Below, piece after piece: positions 1 through 8,069 of a DNA stretch of 27,010 bases (positions are counted from its first letter, which is position 1; each line of letters opens with the position of its first letter). Both the position numbers and the translations under genes were made by a program. Where the stretch lies: positions 2,239-29,248 of the forward strand of contig DIVC01000066.1 in the NCBI GenBank assembly GCA_002423905.1, written 5' to 3'. The DNA comes from Idiomarina sp. UBA6142 (GTDB lineage: Bacteria; Pseudomonadota; Gammaproteobacteria; Enterobacterales; Alteromonadaceae). The notes beneath the pieces are model-generated. The model made no database searches, had not been told where the DNA came from, and saw only the letters and a list, made by a program, of their open reading frames with translations.

Positions 1-1067
1 AAGCCAACGTCGACCAACCCTTGTGGTAATAAATGCTGGCTGCTAAAACCAGCATGAATGGCATCCATGGCACGCATCATGCGTTGATTTGCTGCCAGCC
101 GTTGCTGTTGATACTGATGTAATGCGTGTTCTAACTGCGGTTGCTCACGCAGTTGCTGACGCAACGCTTGCACATCAGCAAAGCCCAAATTCACTCCCTG
201 CCCCGCTAGCGGGTGAATGCTATGGGCGGCATCACCAATCAATACCACACAACCATGCTGATGATAGCGCAGCGCGCGCTGCCGACGAATCGGGAAGCGT
301 CCGCTTTGTAGCACGGTAAAGGCGCCAATATGATCGCTAAACTGCGCCTGCAACTCTGCTGCCACGGCATCGTCACCGCGGAACTGTTGCCATGCCTGCT
401 GCGGCCGATAATCAATTAAACACGCTTGATGGGTACCCAGTGGTAGCAACGCATAGGGCCCACAGCAGCGAAATATCTCCCAGGTAGCGGCGGCAAGTGG
501 CTGTTCGGTGGTGACTACGGCGAGCAAACAGCTTAGGTCGTAGTCCCAACCGCGCATGCCAATGCCACTTTTATCGGCAACCCAAGAGTGACTGCCATCG
601 GCGCCAATCAGCAGATCAAAGTCATGCCAATGCTGGTCGACTTGCAGTCGTTTGGCGGCCACATCAAGCTGCTGCACACGGCTGTTTGGCAACAACTGGA
701 CATTGCTCTGCCGTTCAAGCTGTTGCCATAAGGTGTTCTGCAAACTGATATTTTCAACCATAGCGCCGAGCGCTGCTGCGTTCACCTCGGTGGCAGAAAA
801 ATCAACCTGCACACCATGTTGGCTGCGCACACTGAGCTGTTGATAGGCAAATTGGCGTTGCGCCGGTATTTGTGTCCAAACGCCCAATTGCTGCAGCCAT
901 TCGACATTGCGTTGATGCACCGATGAAATGCGCACATCCCAGTGCGCCGCGGGACTAGACTGCGTGCCAGCACCGGCTTCAACCAGCGTCAGCTGATGAC
1001 CATCTTCAGCCAGTACCAAGGCCGCAGCCGCACCAACCATGCCGCCGCCAACAATGATAATTCGCAT
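1..1067 (-). CDS. ubiF: UbiF-like FAD-dependent ubiquinone-biosynthesis hydroxylase (partial, C-terminus outside window)
   Basis: An open frame runs from an ATG at 1067 to the left edge without a stop, giving 355 visible codons. The family (UbiF, UbiH, UbiI) consists of flavin monooxygenases that hydroxylate the ubiquinone ring; UbiF acts on the demethoxyubiquinone stage at the membrane. Seen directly: an N-terminal Rossmann motif (GGGMVG, residues 7-12), the DVRISS segment, a GADGSHSWVAD segment, and the FAD-binding GDAAH (residues 278-282) followed by HPLAGQGVNLG. UbiF is assigned rather than UbiH or UbiI because of residue similarities I recall from E. coli UbiF (for example the MVEN segment) and because ubiF also lies near miaB in enterics. 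E. coli UbiF is about 391 residues, so only some 25-40 residues should be missing. A GAGG ribosome site precedes the ATG with about 7 bases between. The gene lies 8 bases downstream of the DUF486 gene, so the two are probably co-transcribed. Confidence 0.88.
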   Translation of the reverse strand, partial: MRIIIVGGGMVGAAAALVLAEDGHQLTLVEAGAGTQSSPAAHWDVRISSVHQRNVEWLQQLGVWTQIPAQRQFAYQQLSVRSQHGVQVDFSATEVNAAALGAMVENISLQNTLWQQLERQSNVQLLPNSRVQQLDVAAKRLQVDQHWHDFDLLIGADGSHSWVADKSGIGMRGWDYDLSCLLAVVTTEQPLAAATWEIFRCCGPYALLPLGTHQACLIDYRPQQAWQQFRGDDAVAAELQAQFSDHIGAFTVLQSGRFPIRRQRALRYHQHGCVVLIGDAAHSIHPLAGQGVNLGFADVQALRQQLREQPQLEHALHQYQQQRLAANQRMMRAMDAIHAGFSSQHLLPQGLVDVG

Positions 1068-1075
1068 GCCCTACC

Positions 1076-1429
1076 TCATCCGGTAAATTTACTGCGCATG
1101 ATAAAAAAGACTGCACCTAGTATACATAAACCGGCATAAAAGTAGTCCCATGTCAGCTTTTCCTTGAGGTAAAACACCGCGAACGGCACAAATACCGTTA
1201 AGGTGATGACTTCTTGCAAGATCTTTAGCTGGCCAACATTCATCACCGTAAAGCCAATACGATTTGCCGGCACTTGCAGTAAATACTCAAATAAAGCAAT
1301 GCCCCAGCTGATAAATGCCGCTATCACCCAGGGCTTATCAGCCAGGTTTTTCAAATGCGCATACCACGCAAAAGTCATGAAAACATTACTCAGCGTCAGT
1401 AATCCAATCGTGGTAAGATACGGGCTCAT
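1076..1429 (-). CDS. DUF486 (DMT-like) small membrane protein
   Basis: The product is 117 residues from the ATG at 1429. An upstream in-frame start at 1474 would add 15 residues not expected in the family and would run into the divergent transporter gene, so the inner start is preferred; AAGGA lies about 12 bases upstream of it. The protein is very hydrophobic, with about four membrane helices (near residues 4-23, 35-52, 70-88 and 96-112). The segments AWYAHLK, EYLLQVPANRIG and LKEKLTWDY are typical of the DUF486 family, a small branch of the drug/metabolite transporter superfamily with no established substrate. The stop codon is 8 bases before the ubiF-like start, so the two probably form one unit. 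No function beyond inner-membrane location can be supported. Confidence 0.85.
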   Translation of the reverse strand: MSPYLTTIGLLTLSNVFMTFAWYAHLKNLADKPWVIAAFISWGIALFEYLLQVPANRIGFTVMNVGQLKILQEVITLTVFVPFAVFYLKEKLTWDYFYAGLCILGAVFFIMRSKFTG

Positions 1430-1466
1430 TTCCAGTCTGTTCCTTAAGGTCAGGTTCACGGCACAT

Positions 1467-2327
1467 ATGGACACCCCCTACCGCAATGTGGTGCTTGCTT
1501 CACTGCTGATTTTATTTTCAGAAGTGTGTTTTGCTGGTGTCAGCGCCATGATCAAGTATTTGAGCACTGATTTACCGCAACAACAATTAGTCTTTTTCCG
1601 TAATTTAATGGCGTTTGTGGTGCTGCTGCCATGGGTGATTCGTAAAGGCCCGAGTGCTTTTCAAAGCAAGGCTTGGCGCTGGCACATTAGCCGTGGTTTG
1701 GCCGGTATTGTGGCGATGTACTTGTACTTCTATTCAATCGCCAATTTACCGCTCGCCCAAGCGACTATTGTACTACTGATGGCACCCTTTCTCATTCCAA
1801 TTATAAGCCGCGTGTGGCTGAAGGAGTTAGTCAGTCGACAAACTTGGATAGCGGTTGCGGTCGGCTTTGTCGGTGTGACGATTTTTTTGAACCCCGCCGC
1901 GCAAGTGTTATCACCGGTGCTACTTATCGCCTTTTGTGGTGCCATTTTGGCGGCTTATACCAAGACCCTGATCCGCAAAATGTCGGCCACTGAATCATCG
2001 TCCAAAATTGTGTTCTTTTTTGCCGCCATTGCAACGGTGATCACTGCTGTTCCAATGCTTTGGACCCAACAGAGCATTGCTTCCGAGCATTGGTTGGGGT
2101 TGGCGGTGATGGGAATTTGCGCGGTCGCAGGTCAATTGGGCATGACCAAAGCGTTCTCCTTAGCGCCAGCCGCTAAAGTTGGTATTTTTATTTACAGCTC
2201 GGTGATTTTCGCTGCCATTATGGGCTATTTATTCTGGGATGAACCGGTCACCTGGCATATGTTCATGGGTGCCCTAGTGATTACTAGCGCTGGTTATTTA
2301 GCCCTGCGCAATCGTGCCAGCACCTAA
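1467..2327 (+). CDS. EamA/DMT-family transporter
   Basis: The product is 286 residues beginning at the ATG at 1467. The open frame extends further upstream, but that part is antisense to the DUF486 gene and lacks family features, so the inner ATG was chosen. Ten hydrophobic segments are arranged as two five-helix halves, the layout of EamA-domain transporters. The first half contains FFRNLMAF and the end of the second contains FWDEPVTWHMFMGALVI, typical of the family. Members export amino acids, purines or other metabolites from the inner membrane; the substrate here cannot be told from sequence. The gene is divergent from the DUF486 gene, with only 37 bases between the two start codons. No strong ribosome site is visible; the closest AAGG is about 17 bases away. 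Confidence 0.88.
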   Translation: MDTPYRNVVLASLLILFSEVCFAGVSAMIKYLSTDLPQQQLVFFRNLMAFVVLLPWVIRKGPSAFQSKAWRWHISRGLAGIVAMYLYFYSIANLPLAQATIVLLMAPFLIPIISRVWLKELVSRQTWIAVAVGFVGVTIFLNPAAQVLSPVLLIAFCGAILAAYTKTLIRKMSATESSSKIVFFFAAIATVITAVPMLWTQQSIASEHWLGLAVMGICAVAGQLGMTKAFSLAPAAKVGIFIYSSVIFAAIMGYLFWDEPVTWHMFMGALVITSAGYLALRNRAST

Positions 2328-2352
2328 ACCGCCAAGCAAACATGCCGCAAAG

Positions 2353-2382
2353 TTGGCAGTTACTGTCGGAACAGGCTAAAAT
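2353..2382 (+). promoter_or_regulatory. Probable sigma-70 promoter for the miaB operon
   Basis: A TTGGCA -35 box (2353-2358) and a TAAAAT -10 box (2377-2382) are separated by 18 bases, upstream of miaB in the gap after the transporter gene. Transcription would start near 2389, leaving a leader of about 65 bases that includes the hairpin at 2399-2422. Confidence 0.65.
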
Positions 2383-2398
2383 AACGGCCCGTTGTAGT

Positions 2399-2422
2399 CA
2401 CTCATGGCTCATGCCATGGGTG
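2399..2422 (+). other. Stem-loop in the miaB 5' leader
   Basis: A near-perfect inverted repeat forms a 10-base-pair stem (one G-T pair) with a 4-base TCAT loop; the core is CATGGC/GCCATG. It lies between the predicted promoter and the miaB start and has no following T-run, so it is not a standard terminator. It may affect mRNA stability or translation, or bind a regulator. The role is unknown. Confidence 0.5.
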
Positions 2423-2455
2423 TAACTCGTTAAATTATTGGATAAGCAGGACATT

Positions 2456-3913
2456 ATGGCGAAGAAGTTATATATCAAAACCTGGGGTTGCCAAATGAAT
2501 GAGTACGACTCAGCGAAAATGGCTGACCTACTCAAAGCAACTCACGGCTACGATGTGGCGGCAGAGGCTGAAGAAGCTGATCTGATCCTGCTCAATACCT
2601 GCTCTATCCGTGAAAAAGCGCAAGAGAAAGTCTTTCATCAGTTGGGCCGTTGGAAAAATCTGAAAAAGAAAAATCCCAACTTACTGATTGGCGTGGGTGG
2701 CTGTGTGGCTTCACAAGAAGGCGACCATATTCGTCAGCGCGCGCCTTATGTCGATATCGTGTTTGGCCCGCAAACCCTGCATCGCTTGCCCGAGATGATC
2801 AAGCAGGTGCAAACCAACCATACGCCAATGGTCGATATCTCATTTCCAGAAATCGAAAAATTCGACAACCTGCCCGAGCCCAAAGCCGATGGTCCGACCG
2901 CATTCGTGTCGATCATGGAAGGCTGCAGTAAATATTGTACCTTCTGTGTGGTGCCCTATACCCGTGGCGAAGAAGTCAGCCGCCCGGTCGATGACGTGCT
3001 GTTCGAAATTGCTCAACTCGCTGAGCAAGGCGTACGTGAAGTGAACCTACTCGGCCAGAACGTCAATGCTTTCCGTGGCGAGCATCACGATGGCAGTATT
3101 TGCCGTTTTGCGGAGTTATTGCACCTAGTCGCCGCCATCGATGGCATTGACCGAATTCGTTACACCACCTCGCACCCGGTCGAATTTACCGACGATATTA
3201 TTACTGCCTATGCCGAGATCCCGGAATTGGTCGATCACTTGCACTTGCCGGTACAAAGCGGTTCAGACCGTATTTTGGCGATGATGAAGCGCGGCCACAC
3301 CGCGTTGGAATATAAATCGCAAATTCGTAAATTGCGTAAAGTGCGCCCGAACATTGCCATGTCATCTGATTTTATTATCGGCTTCCCCGGTGAAACCGAT
3401 GACGATTTTATGGCCACCATGGACCTCATCCAAGCCATTGATTACGACTTAAGCTTCAGCTTTATTTACAGCGCGCGGCCCGGCACGCCGGCTGCCGATT
3501 TGCCTGACGATGTGACTGAAGAGACGAAAAAGCAGCGCCTGCAATTGCTGCAGCAACGCATCAACTTGCAAGCCCATAATCATGCTCGCCGCATGTTAGG
3601 CACGGTACAGCGCGTCTTAGTGACTGGCCCATCCAAGAAAGATCTGATGGAGCTCAGCGGTCGTACCGAAAACAACCGTGTGGTCAACTTTGTCGGCAGC
3701 CCTGACATGATTGGCCAATTTGTTGATGTCACCATTACTTCGGTGTTCGCTAACTCATTGCGCGGCGACGTGGTGCGTACTGAGGCAGAAATGGGCCTAC
3801 GCGTTGATACCGCGCCACAGGCTATTTTAGCGCGACAAGCGAAGCATCAACCCGATGAGCTTGGGGTGGCTACGTTTGTTCCAACGCCAACCAATCAAGC
3901 GCTGAACCAATAA
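2456..3913 (+). CDS. miaB: tRNA-2-methylthio-N6-dimethylallyladenosine synthase MiaB
   Basis: MiaB is a radical-SAM methylthiotransferase that converts i6A37 to ms2i6A37 in tRNAs reading UNN codons. The product is 485 residues, close to the E. coli length of 474. Seen: three N-terminal cysteines for the auxiliary cluster (C12 in [13 protein letters not shown]49 in [12 protein letters not shown]83 in GGCVASQ), the radical-SAM motif CSKYCTFC (C157, C161, C164) and a C-terminal TRAM-like RNA-binding region (about 380-445). The frame can open at a TTG at 2438, but the ATG at 2456 aligns with known MiaB N-termini and has an AGGA just upstream, so it was chosen. This is the first gene of the miaB-phoH-ybeY-corC-lnt operon. 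Confidence 0.98.
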   Translation: MAKKLYIKTWGCQMNEYDSAKMADLLKATHGYDVAAEAEEADLILLNTCSIREKAQEKVFHQLGRWKNLKKKNPNLLIGVGGCVASQEGDHIRQRAPYVDIVFGPQTLHRLPEMIKQVQTNHTPMVDISFPEIEKFDNLPEPKADGPTAFVSIMEGCSKYCTFCVVPYTRGEEVSRPVDDVLFEIAQLAEQGVREVNLLGQNVNAFRGEHHDGSICRFAELLHLVAAIDGIDRIRYTTSHPVEFTDDIITAYAEIPELVDHLHLPVQSGSDRILAMMKRGHTALEYKSQIRKLRKVRPNIAMSSDFIIGFPGETDDDFMATMDLIQAIDYDLSFSFIYSARPGTPAADLPDDVTEETKKQRLQLLQQRINLQAHNHARRMLGTVQRVLVTGPSKKDLMELSGRTENNRVVNFVGSPDMIGQFVDVTITSVFANSLRGDVVRTEAEMGLRVDTAPQAILARQAKHQPDELGVATFVPTPTNQALNQ

Positions 3914-3930
3914 CCAATAACGAGGTTTGT

Positions 3931-4932
3931 TTGAACCGAATTAGTACTATAGAACTTACTCTAGAGCCCGCCGACAGTCGCCGTTTAGCTGACTTGTGCG
4001 GGCCATTTGATGACAACCTAAAGCAACTTGAACGCCGCTTAGGGGTAGAAATCAGCTATCGCAATAATGATTTTCGTATCATTGGCGCGCAACACACCAG
4101 TAAAGCTGCCGCCACTATTCTGCGCGAATTGTATGTTGAAACCGCGACGGTGCAAGGTCAAGCCAGCCCAGTTGATGCGCATGCAGTGCATTTAGCCATT
4201 CAGCAAGCCAAGGTGCTCGAGCACGATCCGAGCGATGAGGTGATGGCTGAAATCAAGCATGACAAAATGATGCATATCAAAACCAAGCGGGGCGTAGTCA
4301 AGCCGCGTAACCCCAATCAAGCAGCCTATGTGCGGGCTATTCTCAGCCACGATATTAGCTTTGGCATTGGTCCCGCCGGTACCGGCAAAACCTATTTAGC
4401 CGTGGCCTGTGCGGTCGACGCGCTAGAGCGCCAAGAGATCCGCCGTATTTTACTGACTCGTCCGGCCGTTGAAGCAGGCGAAAAACTCGGCTTCTTGCCC
4501 GGTGATTTGGCCCAGAAAGTGGACCCGTATTTACGCCCACTGTATGACGCGTTATTTGAAATGCTGGGCTTCGAAAAAGTCGAGAAACTGATTGAACGTA
4601 ATGTCATTGAAGTAGCACCACTCGCGTACATGCGCGGTCGGACCTTGAACGATGCCTTTATCATCCTCGACGAGAGCCAAAACACCACGCCAGAACAAAT
4701 GAAAATGTTCCTGACCCGTATTGGCTTTAATTCACGCGCGGTGATCACCGGTGACATCACTCAAGTGGACTTGCCCCGTGGCGCCAAATCGGGTCTACGT
4801 CACGTCATTGATGTGTTGCATGATATCGACGCCATTAGCTTTACCTTTTTCCAAGCCGGTGATGTGGTCCGTCACCCGGTGGTGCAGCGCATTGTGCAAG
4901 CCTATGAAGCTTTTGAAGAGAAGCACGCATGA
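3931..4932 (+). CDS. phoH: PhoH-like ATPase (YbeZ)
   Basis: A 333-residue PhoH-family protein (YbeZ in E. coli), a P-loop ATPase functionally linked to YbeY and RNA metabolism. Walker A is GPAGTGKT (147-154) and Walker B is IILDESQ (244-250), followed by the [12 protein letters not shown] segment typical of PhoH. The N-terminal 70 residues form the usual KH-like extension. The start is TTG, supported by GAGG with 5 bases of spacing and by the short 17-base gap after miaB. Its stop overlaps the ybeY start (ATGA), which implies translational coupling to the partner protein YbeY. Confidence 0.95.
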   Translation: MNRISTIELTLEPADSRRLADLCGPFDDNLKQLERRLGVEISYRNNDFRIIGAQHTSKAAATILRELYVETATVQGQASPVDAHAVHLAIQQAKVLEHDPSDEVMAEIKHDKMMHIKTKRGVVKPRNPNQAAYVRAILSHDISFGIGPAGTGKTYLAVACAVDALERQEIRRILLTRPAVEAGEKLGFLPGDLAQKVDPYLRPLYDALFEMLGFEKVEKLIERNVIEVAPLAYMRGRTLNDAFIILDESQNTTPEQMKMFLTRIGFNSRAVITGDITQVDLPRGAKSGLRHVIDVLHDIDAISFTFFQAGDVVRHPVVQRIVQAYEAFEEKHA

Positions 4933-5393
4933 TTGAACTCGACGTGCAACGTGCCAGCAACGCAACCGACTTACCCAGCGACCAGCAGTTGCTGCAATGG
5001 GTGCAAGCAGCCCTTGCTGCCGCTGAACTGACTGAACCCGCCGAGCTGACCATCCGTATCGTCGATAGCGAAGAAGGCCAAGCACTCAACCGTGATTATC
5101 GGCAGCGCGATTACGCCACCAATGTGCTATCGTTTCCGTTTGATGCCGAGATTGAATTGCCAGTACAACTACTGGGAGATTTAGTCATTTGTGCACCGGT
5201 GGTAGCCCGCGAGGCTATTGAGCAGAACAAATCTGTACTCGCCCATTGGGCGCATATGGTTGTACACGGCAGCTTGCATTTGCTAGGTTATGACCATATG
5301 GATGATGACGATGCGGTGACCATGGAAAGCTTGGAAGTTGCCATTATGGCAACACTTGGTTTTGCTAACCCGTATCCTGACGAATTGCACTAA
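4929..5393 (+). CDS. ybeY: Endoribonuclease / rRNA maturation factor YbeY
   Basis: YbeY is a zinc-dependent single-strand endoribonuclease involved in 16S rRNA 3'-end maturation and 70S quality control. The product is 154 residues, the usual size. The metal-binding signature H-x3-H-x5-H is intact (H113, H117, H123, within [11 protein letters not shown]), followed by a run of aspartates. The TNVLSFPFD segment (65-72) is also characteristic. The ATG shares bases with the phoH stop, and corC starts 17 bases downstream, so it lies inside the operon. Confidence 0.97.
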   Translation: MIELDVQRASNATDLPSDQQLLQWVQAALAAAELTEPAELTIRIVDSEEGQALNRDYRQRDYATNVLSFPFDAEIELPVQLLGDLVICAPVVAREAIEQNKSVLAHWAHMVVHGSLHLLGYDHMDDDDAVTMESLEVAIMATLGFANPYPDELH

Positions 5394-5410
5394 CTGGAGC
5401 TTCAGCTTGC

Positions 5411-6289
5411 ATGAGCGATGACAACCCCCACTCGACCTCCGGCTCTTCACGTAAATCGTGGGCAAACCGTTTGCTCCAACTATTTACCGGAGAGCCGAGC
5501 AGCCGCGAAGAATTAGTCGACCTGATTCAAGATGCGGAAGAACGTGACCTCATCGATAACGACACCAAAGAAATGATTGAGGGCGTGCTTGATGTTGCCG
5601 AACTCAAAGTACGCGACATCATGGTGCCACGCTCGCACATGGTGACCATTCAAATTACCCAAACGGTTGATTCGTTCTTACCCATCGTGATTGACTCTCA
5701 GCACAGTCGCTACCCCGTGGTCAGTGAAAACAAAGACCACATTGAAGGCATTCTATTAGCGAAAGATTTGTTGGCCTATGGCTTTGGCATGACTGACGAA
5801 GAGTTTTCGCTACAAAAAGTCATTCGCCCAGCGGTGATTGTGCCCGAAAGCAAGCGCGTAGACGTGCTCCTGAAAGAATTTCGTGAGCAACGTTACCACA
5901 TGGCTATTGTCGTCGATGAATACGGTGGTGTGTCGGGCTTAGTCACCATTGAAGATATCCTCGAAGAAATAGTTGGCGAAATTGAAGATGAAACCGATTT
6001 TGACGAGGATAACAAAGCTGATATCCGGCGCATTAATAAGTCGCGCTATACCGTCAAAGCGCTGACCACCATCGAAGACTTTAACGACTATTTTGATACC
6101 CGTTTTGGTGATGACGAGTACGACACTATTGGTGGCATGGTGGCGAATGGTTTTGGTCACTTGCCACAACTCGGTGAAGAAATAACCCTCGGTGGCTTTA
6201 TTTTTAAAGTGACCGCTGCCGACAAACGGCGTATTCAGCAGTTACAAGTTTCGGTCCCCGAGCGCGTGCCAACCACCGATGCCGACTAA
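5411..6289 (+). CDS. corC: CBS-domain protein CorC (YbeX), Mg/Co homeostasis
   Basis: The product is 292 residues. It shows the [11 protein letters not shown] opening of the CBS pair (about 68-190), which includes [25 protein letters not shown], and then a CorC/HlyC transporter-associated domain (about 207-283). There is no membrane segment, so this is the soluble YbeX-type protein rather than the membrane-bound relatives. The family was linked to magnesium and cobalt efflux; E. coli YbeX has also been linked to ribosome metabolism, which fits its neighbour ybeY. A GGAG lies 11 bases before the ATG. The end overlaps the lnt start by 11 bases. Confidence 0.95.
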   Translation: MSDDNPHSTSGSSRKSWANRLLQLFTGEPSSREELVDLIQDAEERDLIDNDTKEMIEGVLDVAELKVRDIMVPRSHMVTIQITQTVDSFLPIVIDSQHSRYPVVSENKDHIEGILLAKDLLAYGFGMTDEEFSLQKVIRPAVIVPESKRVDVLLKEFREQRYHMAIVVDEYGGVSGLVTIEDILEEIVGEIEDETDFDEDNKADIRRINKSRYTVKALTTIEDFNDYFDTRFGDDEYDTIGGMVANGFGHLPQLGEEITLGGFIFKVTAADKRRIQQLQVSVPERVPTTDAD

Positions 6290-7802
6290 TACTCTACTAC
6301 AACGTGTGTTTCCCTTACTGTTAGGTGCCAGCTTGGTGCTGGCCTATGCACCGTTTAACCAAGCATGGCTGACCATCCCGGTAGTGCTGGCGCTGCTTGC
6401 CTTTAGTCTCAGACACACCCCGCGCCAAGCCTTTCGTATTGGCTTTTTCTTTGGTCTGGGCTGGTTCTCGGCTGGCTTGAGCTGGATTTATGTCAGTATT
6501 GACCGTTTTGGCGGTTTGGCACCCATAGCCTCGATCGCTTTGCTGTTCATATTATTTGCTTACTTGAGTCTGTTTCCAGCGCTGGCACTGTGGCTTTGGC
6601 GCCGCATTGGTAGTCGTTTTAACACCTTTGCATTCGGTCTATTGCCGCTAATTTGGTTGTTGACCGAGAGCCTCCGCGGCAGCTTGTTGACTGGCTTCCC
6701 TTGGCTAGAACTGGGCTACAGCCAAACCGACAGTTGGTTGGGTCAGTACGCTCCATGGATCGGCGGTAGCGGCGTCACCGTAGTGATGTGGTTGGTGGCC
6801 ATTAGTTTACTGACGTGGTGGCAACAGCGACGCTGGTATCAAGCAAGTTTTGCGGTGCTGCTGCTCATCCTACCCTTTGCCTTACCGTGGTTTCACCCGA
6901 TCGAGCGCAGCGAGCACAACCTCAAAGTGCTATTGGTACAGGGCAATATCGACCAAAGCATCAAGTGGAACCCAAACCAGCACTGGCCGACCATGCTGCA
7001 CTATTTAAATTTAAGTAAGCCGCATTATAGCAGTCATGATCTCATCATTTGGCCTGAAGCCGCGGTGACCATGCCTGAGCCTTACACCGATGATGTGCTC
7101 AGTAATATCCATCGCACCACCGCCGAAGCTGGGGTTGCATTAATCACTGGTATTATCGATTTTCGTGGTGGCCAGTATTTCAACAGCTTGATAGCCCTTG
7201 GCCAAGACGGTGCTGATGGCGTTGAAGCCGAGTATTTTCACGGCCACAGTAATCGCTATCAAAAACACCAATTGCTACCCATTGGCGAATTTGTGCCATT
7301 TGAAGACTTACTGCGCCCGATTGCGCCGTTATTTGACCTGCCGATGTCATCATTTGCCCGCGGCGCTGCGGTGCAGCCTAATTTGCAAGCGGCTGGACGC
7401 CAATTTGCCGCTGCCATCTGTTATGAAATAGTTTTTCCTGAATTATTACGCGCCAATATCGATCAGCACACCGATTTTATCTTAACCGTCAGTAACGATA
7501 CTTGGTTTGGGGCCTCGCACGGCCCAGCACAGCACATGCAAATAGCCCGCATGCGCGCATTGGAATTTGGCCGACCCCTGCTGCGTGCCACCAATAACGG
7601 TATTAGCGCTGTAGTTGACGAACAGGGCCGTGAACTGGCCCGTGCTGAACAGTTTGTCGCCACCAGTATCAGTGCCACCGTGCCAATTGTCAGCGGTCAC
7701 ACTTGGTTTCACCGTTACGGCGCTGCGTCAGCTTGGTTGCTCGCGCTATTGTTCGCGCTAATTAGTGTTTTCAACGTAGTCAAACGCCGCCAAAATCAGT
7801 AA
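6279..7802 (+). CDS. lnt: Apolipoprotein N-acyltransferase Lnt
   Basis: Lnt adds the third acyl chain to the N-terminal cysteine of lipoproteins in the inner membrane, the last step before Lol-dependent sorting. The product is 507 residues: an N-terminal membrane region (about 10-205, several helices) and a periplasmic nitrilase-like domain (about 213-480), with a final helix near 485-503. The catalytic triad is visible as E260 (WPEAAV), K329 (YQKHQLLP) and C381 (AAICYE), at almost the same spacing as in E. coli. The ATG overlaps corC by 11 bases and has no clear ribosome site, so translation is probably coupled. Three lipoproteins in this window (LptE, RlpA, NlpI) would be its substrates. 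Confidence 0.97.
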   Translation: MPTNTLLQRVFPLLLGASLVLAYAPFNQAWLTIPVVLALLAFSLRHTPRQAFRIGFFFGLGWFSAGLSWIYVSIDRFGGLAPIASIALLFILFAYLSLFPALALWLWRRIGSRFNTFAFGLLPLIWLLTESLRGSLLTGFPWLELGYSQTDSWLGQYAPWIGGSGVTVVMWLVAISLLTWWQQRRWYQASFAVLLLILPFALPWFHPIERSEHNLKVLLVQGNIDQSIKWNPNQHWPTMLHYLNLSKPHYSSHDLIIWPEAAVTMPEPYTDDVLSNIHRTTAEAGVALITGIIDFRGGQYFNSLIALGQDGADGVEAEYFHGHSNRYQKHQLLPIGEFVPFEDLLRPIAPLFDLPMSSFARGAAVQPNLQAAGRQFAAAICYEIVFPELLRANIDQHTDFILTVSNDTWFGASHGPAQHMQIARMRALEFGRPLLRATNNGISAVVDEQGRELARAEQFVATSISATVPIVSGHTWFHRYGAASAWLLALLFALISVFNVVKRRQNQ

Positions 7803-7850
7803 ACTGTTGCCATACGAACGTTTCTAATCCTAGCCTTCATGGAGCTTGCT

Positions 7851-8054
7851 ATGGTCGACATTATCGGCGCACTTCTGTTTGCAATTATTACCGCAACCGG
7901 CACCCTCGGTGTGACGTCTGTCGGGTTCTCCTTGTTTTACCGCAACCCGACTGACCGTGATGCCCAGCAACAAAGCCGTATTGAGTACGCGTTTTTTGGC
8001 GTGGCTCTGTTAGTGTTCATGGCGCTTGCGCTGTATCTGTTCTATTCGCTGTAA
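7851..8054 (+). CDS. Small two-helix membrane protein of unknown function
   Basis: A 67-residue protein. The frame could begin at the ATG at 7839, but GGAG at 7841-7844 sits 6 bases before the ATG at 7851, which decides the start. Two strongly hydrophobic segments (about residues 3-27 and 46-66) flank a short polar loop rich in charged and polar residues (about 28-44, including RNPTDRD). With the loop carrying both Arg and Asp, orientation is not obvious. It lies 48 bases after lnt and 15 bases before leuS on the same strand, so it is likely expressed with them. I do not recognise a family. Codon use and the ribosome site support a real gene. Confidence 0.72.
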   Translation: MVDIIGALLFAIITATGTLGVTSVGFSLFYRNPTDRDAQQQSRIEYAFFGVALLVFMALALYLFYSL

Positions 8055-8069
8055 GGAAACACCGCGCCG

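Noticed and set aside
1203..1466. N-terminal extension of the EamA transporter
   Set aside because: The segment is antisense to the DUF486 gene and resembles no transporter N-terminus.
2403..2418. The CATGGC/GCCATG hairpin as a terminator for the EamA gene
   Set aside because: No T-run follows, and the promoter-like boxes for miaB lie upstream of it.
2328..2455. Possible tRNA genes between the ubiF region and miaB, where E. coli has a tRNA cluster
   Set aside because: No cloverleaf, TTCGA-type T-loop or CCA end is present; the gap holds only a promoter and a short stem-loop.
2438..2455. TTG start that would extend MiaB by six residues
   Set aside because: The ATG at 2456 matches the known MiaB N-terminus and has an AGGA just upstream.
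4392..4760. A 122-codon open frame antisense to phoH
   Set aside because: It lies wholly within the conserved P-loop region of phoH, shows no recognisable domain and has the serine/arginine-rich composition typical of reverse-strand shadows.
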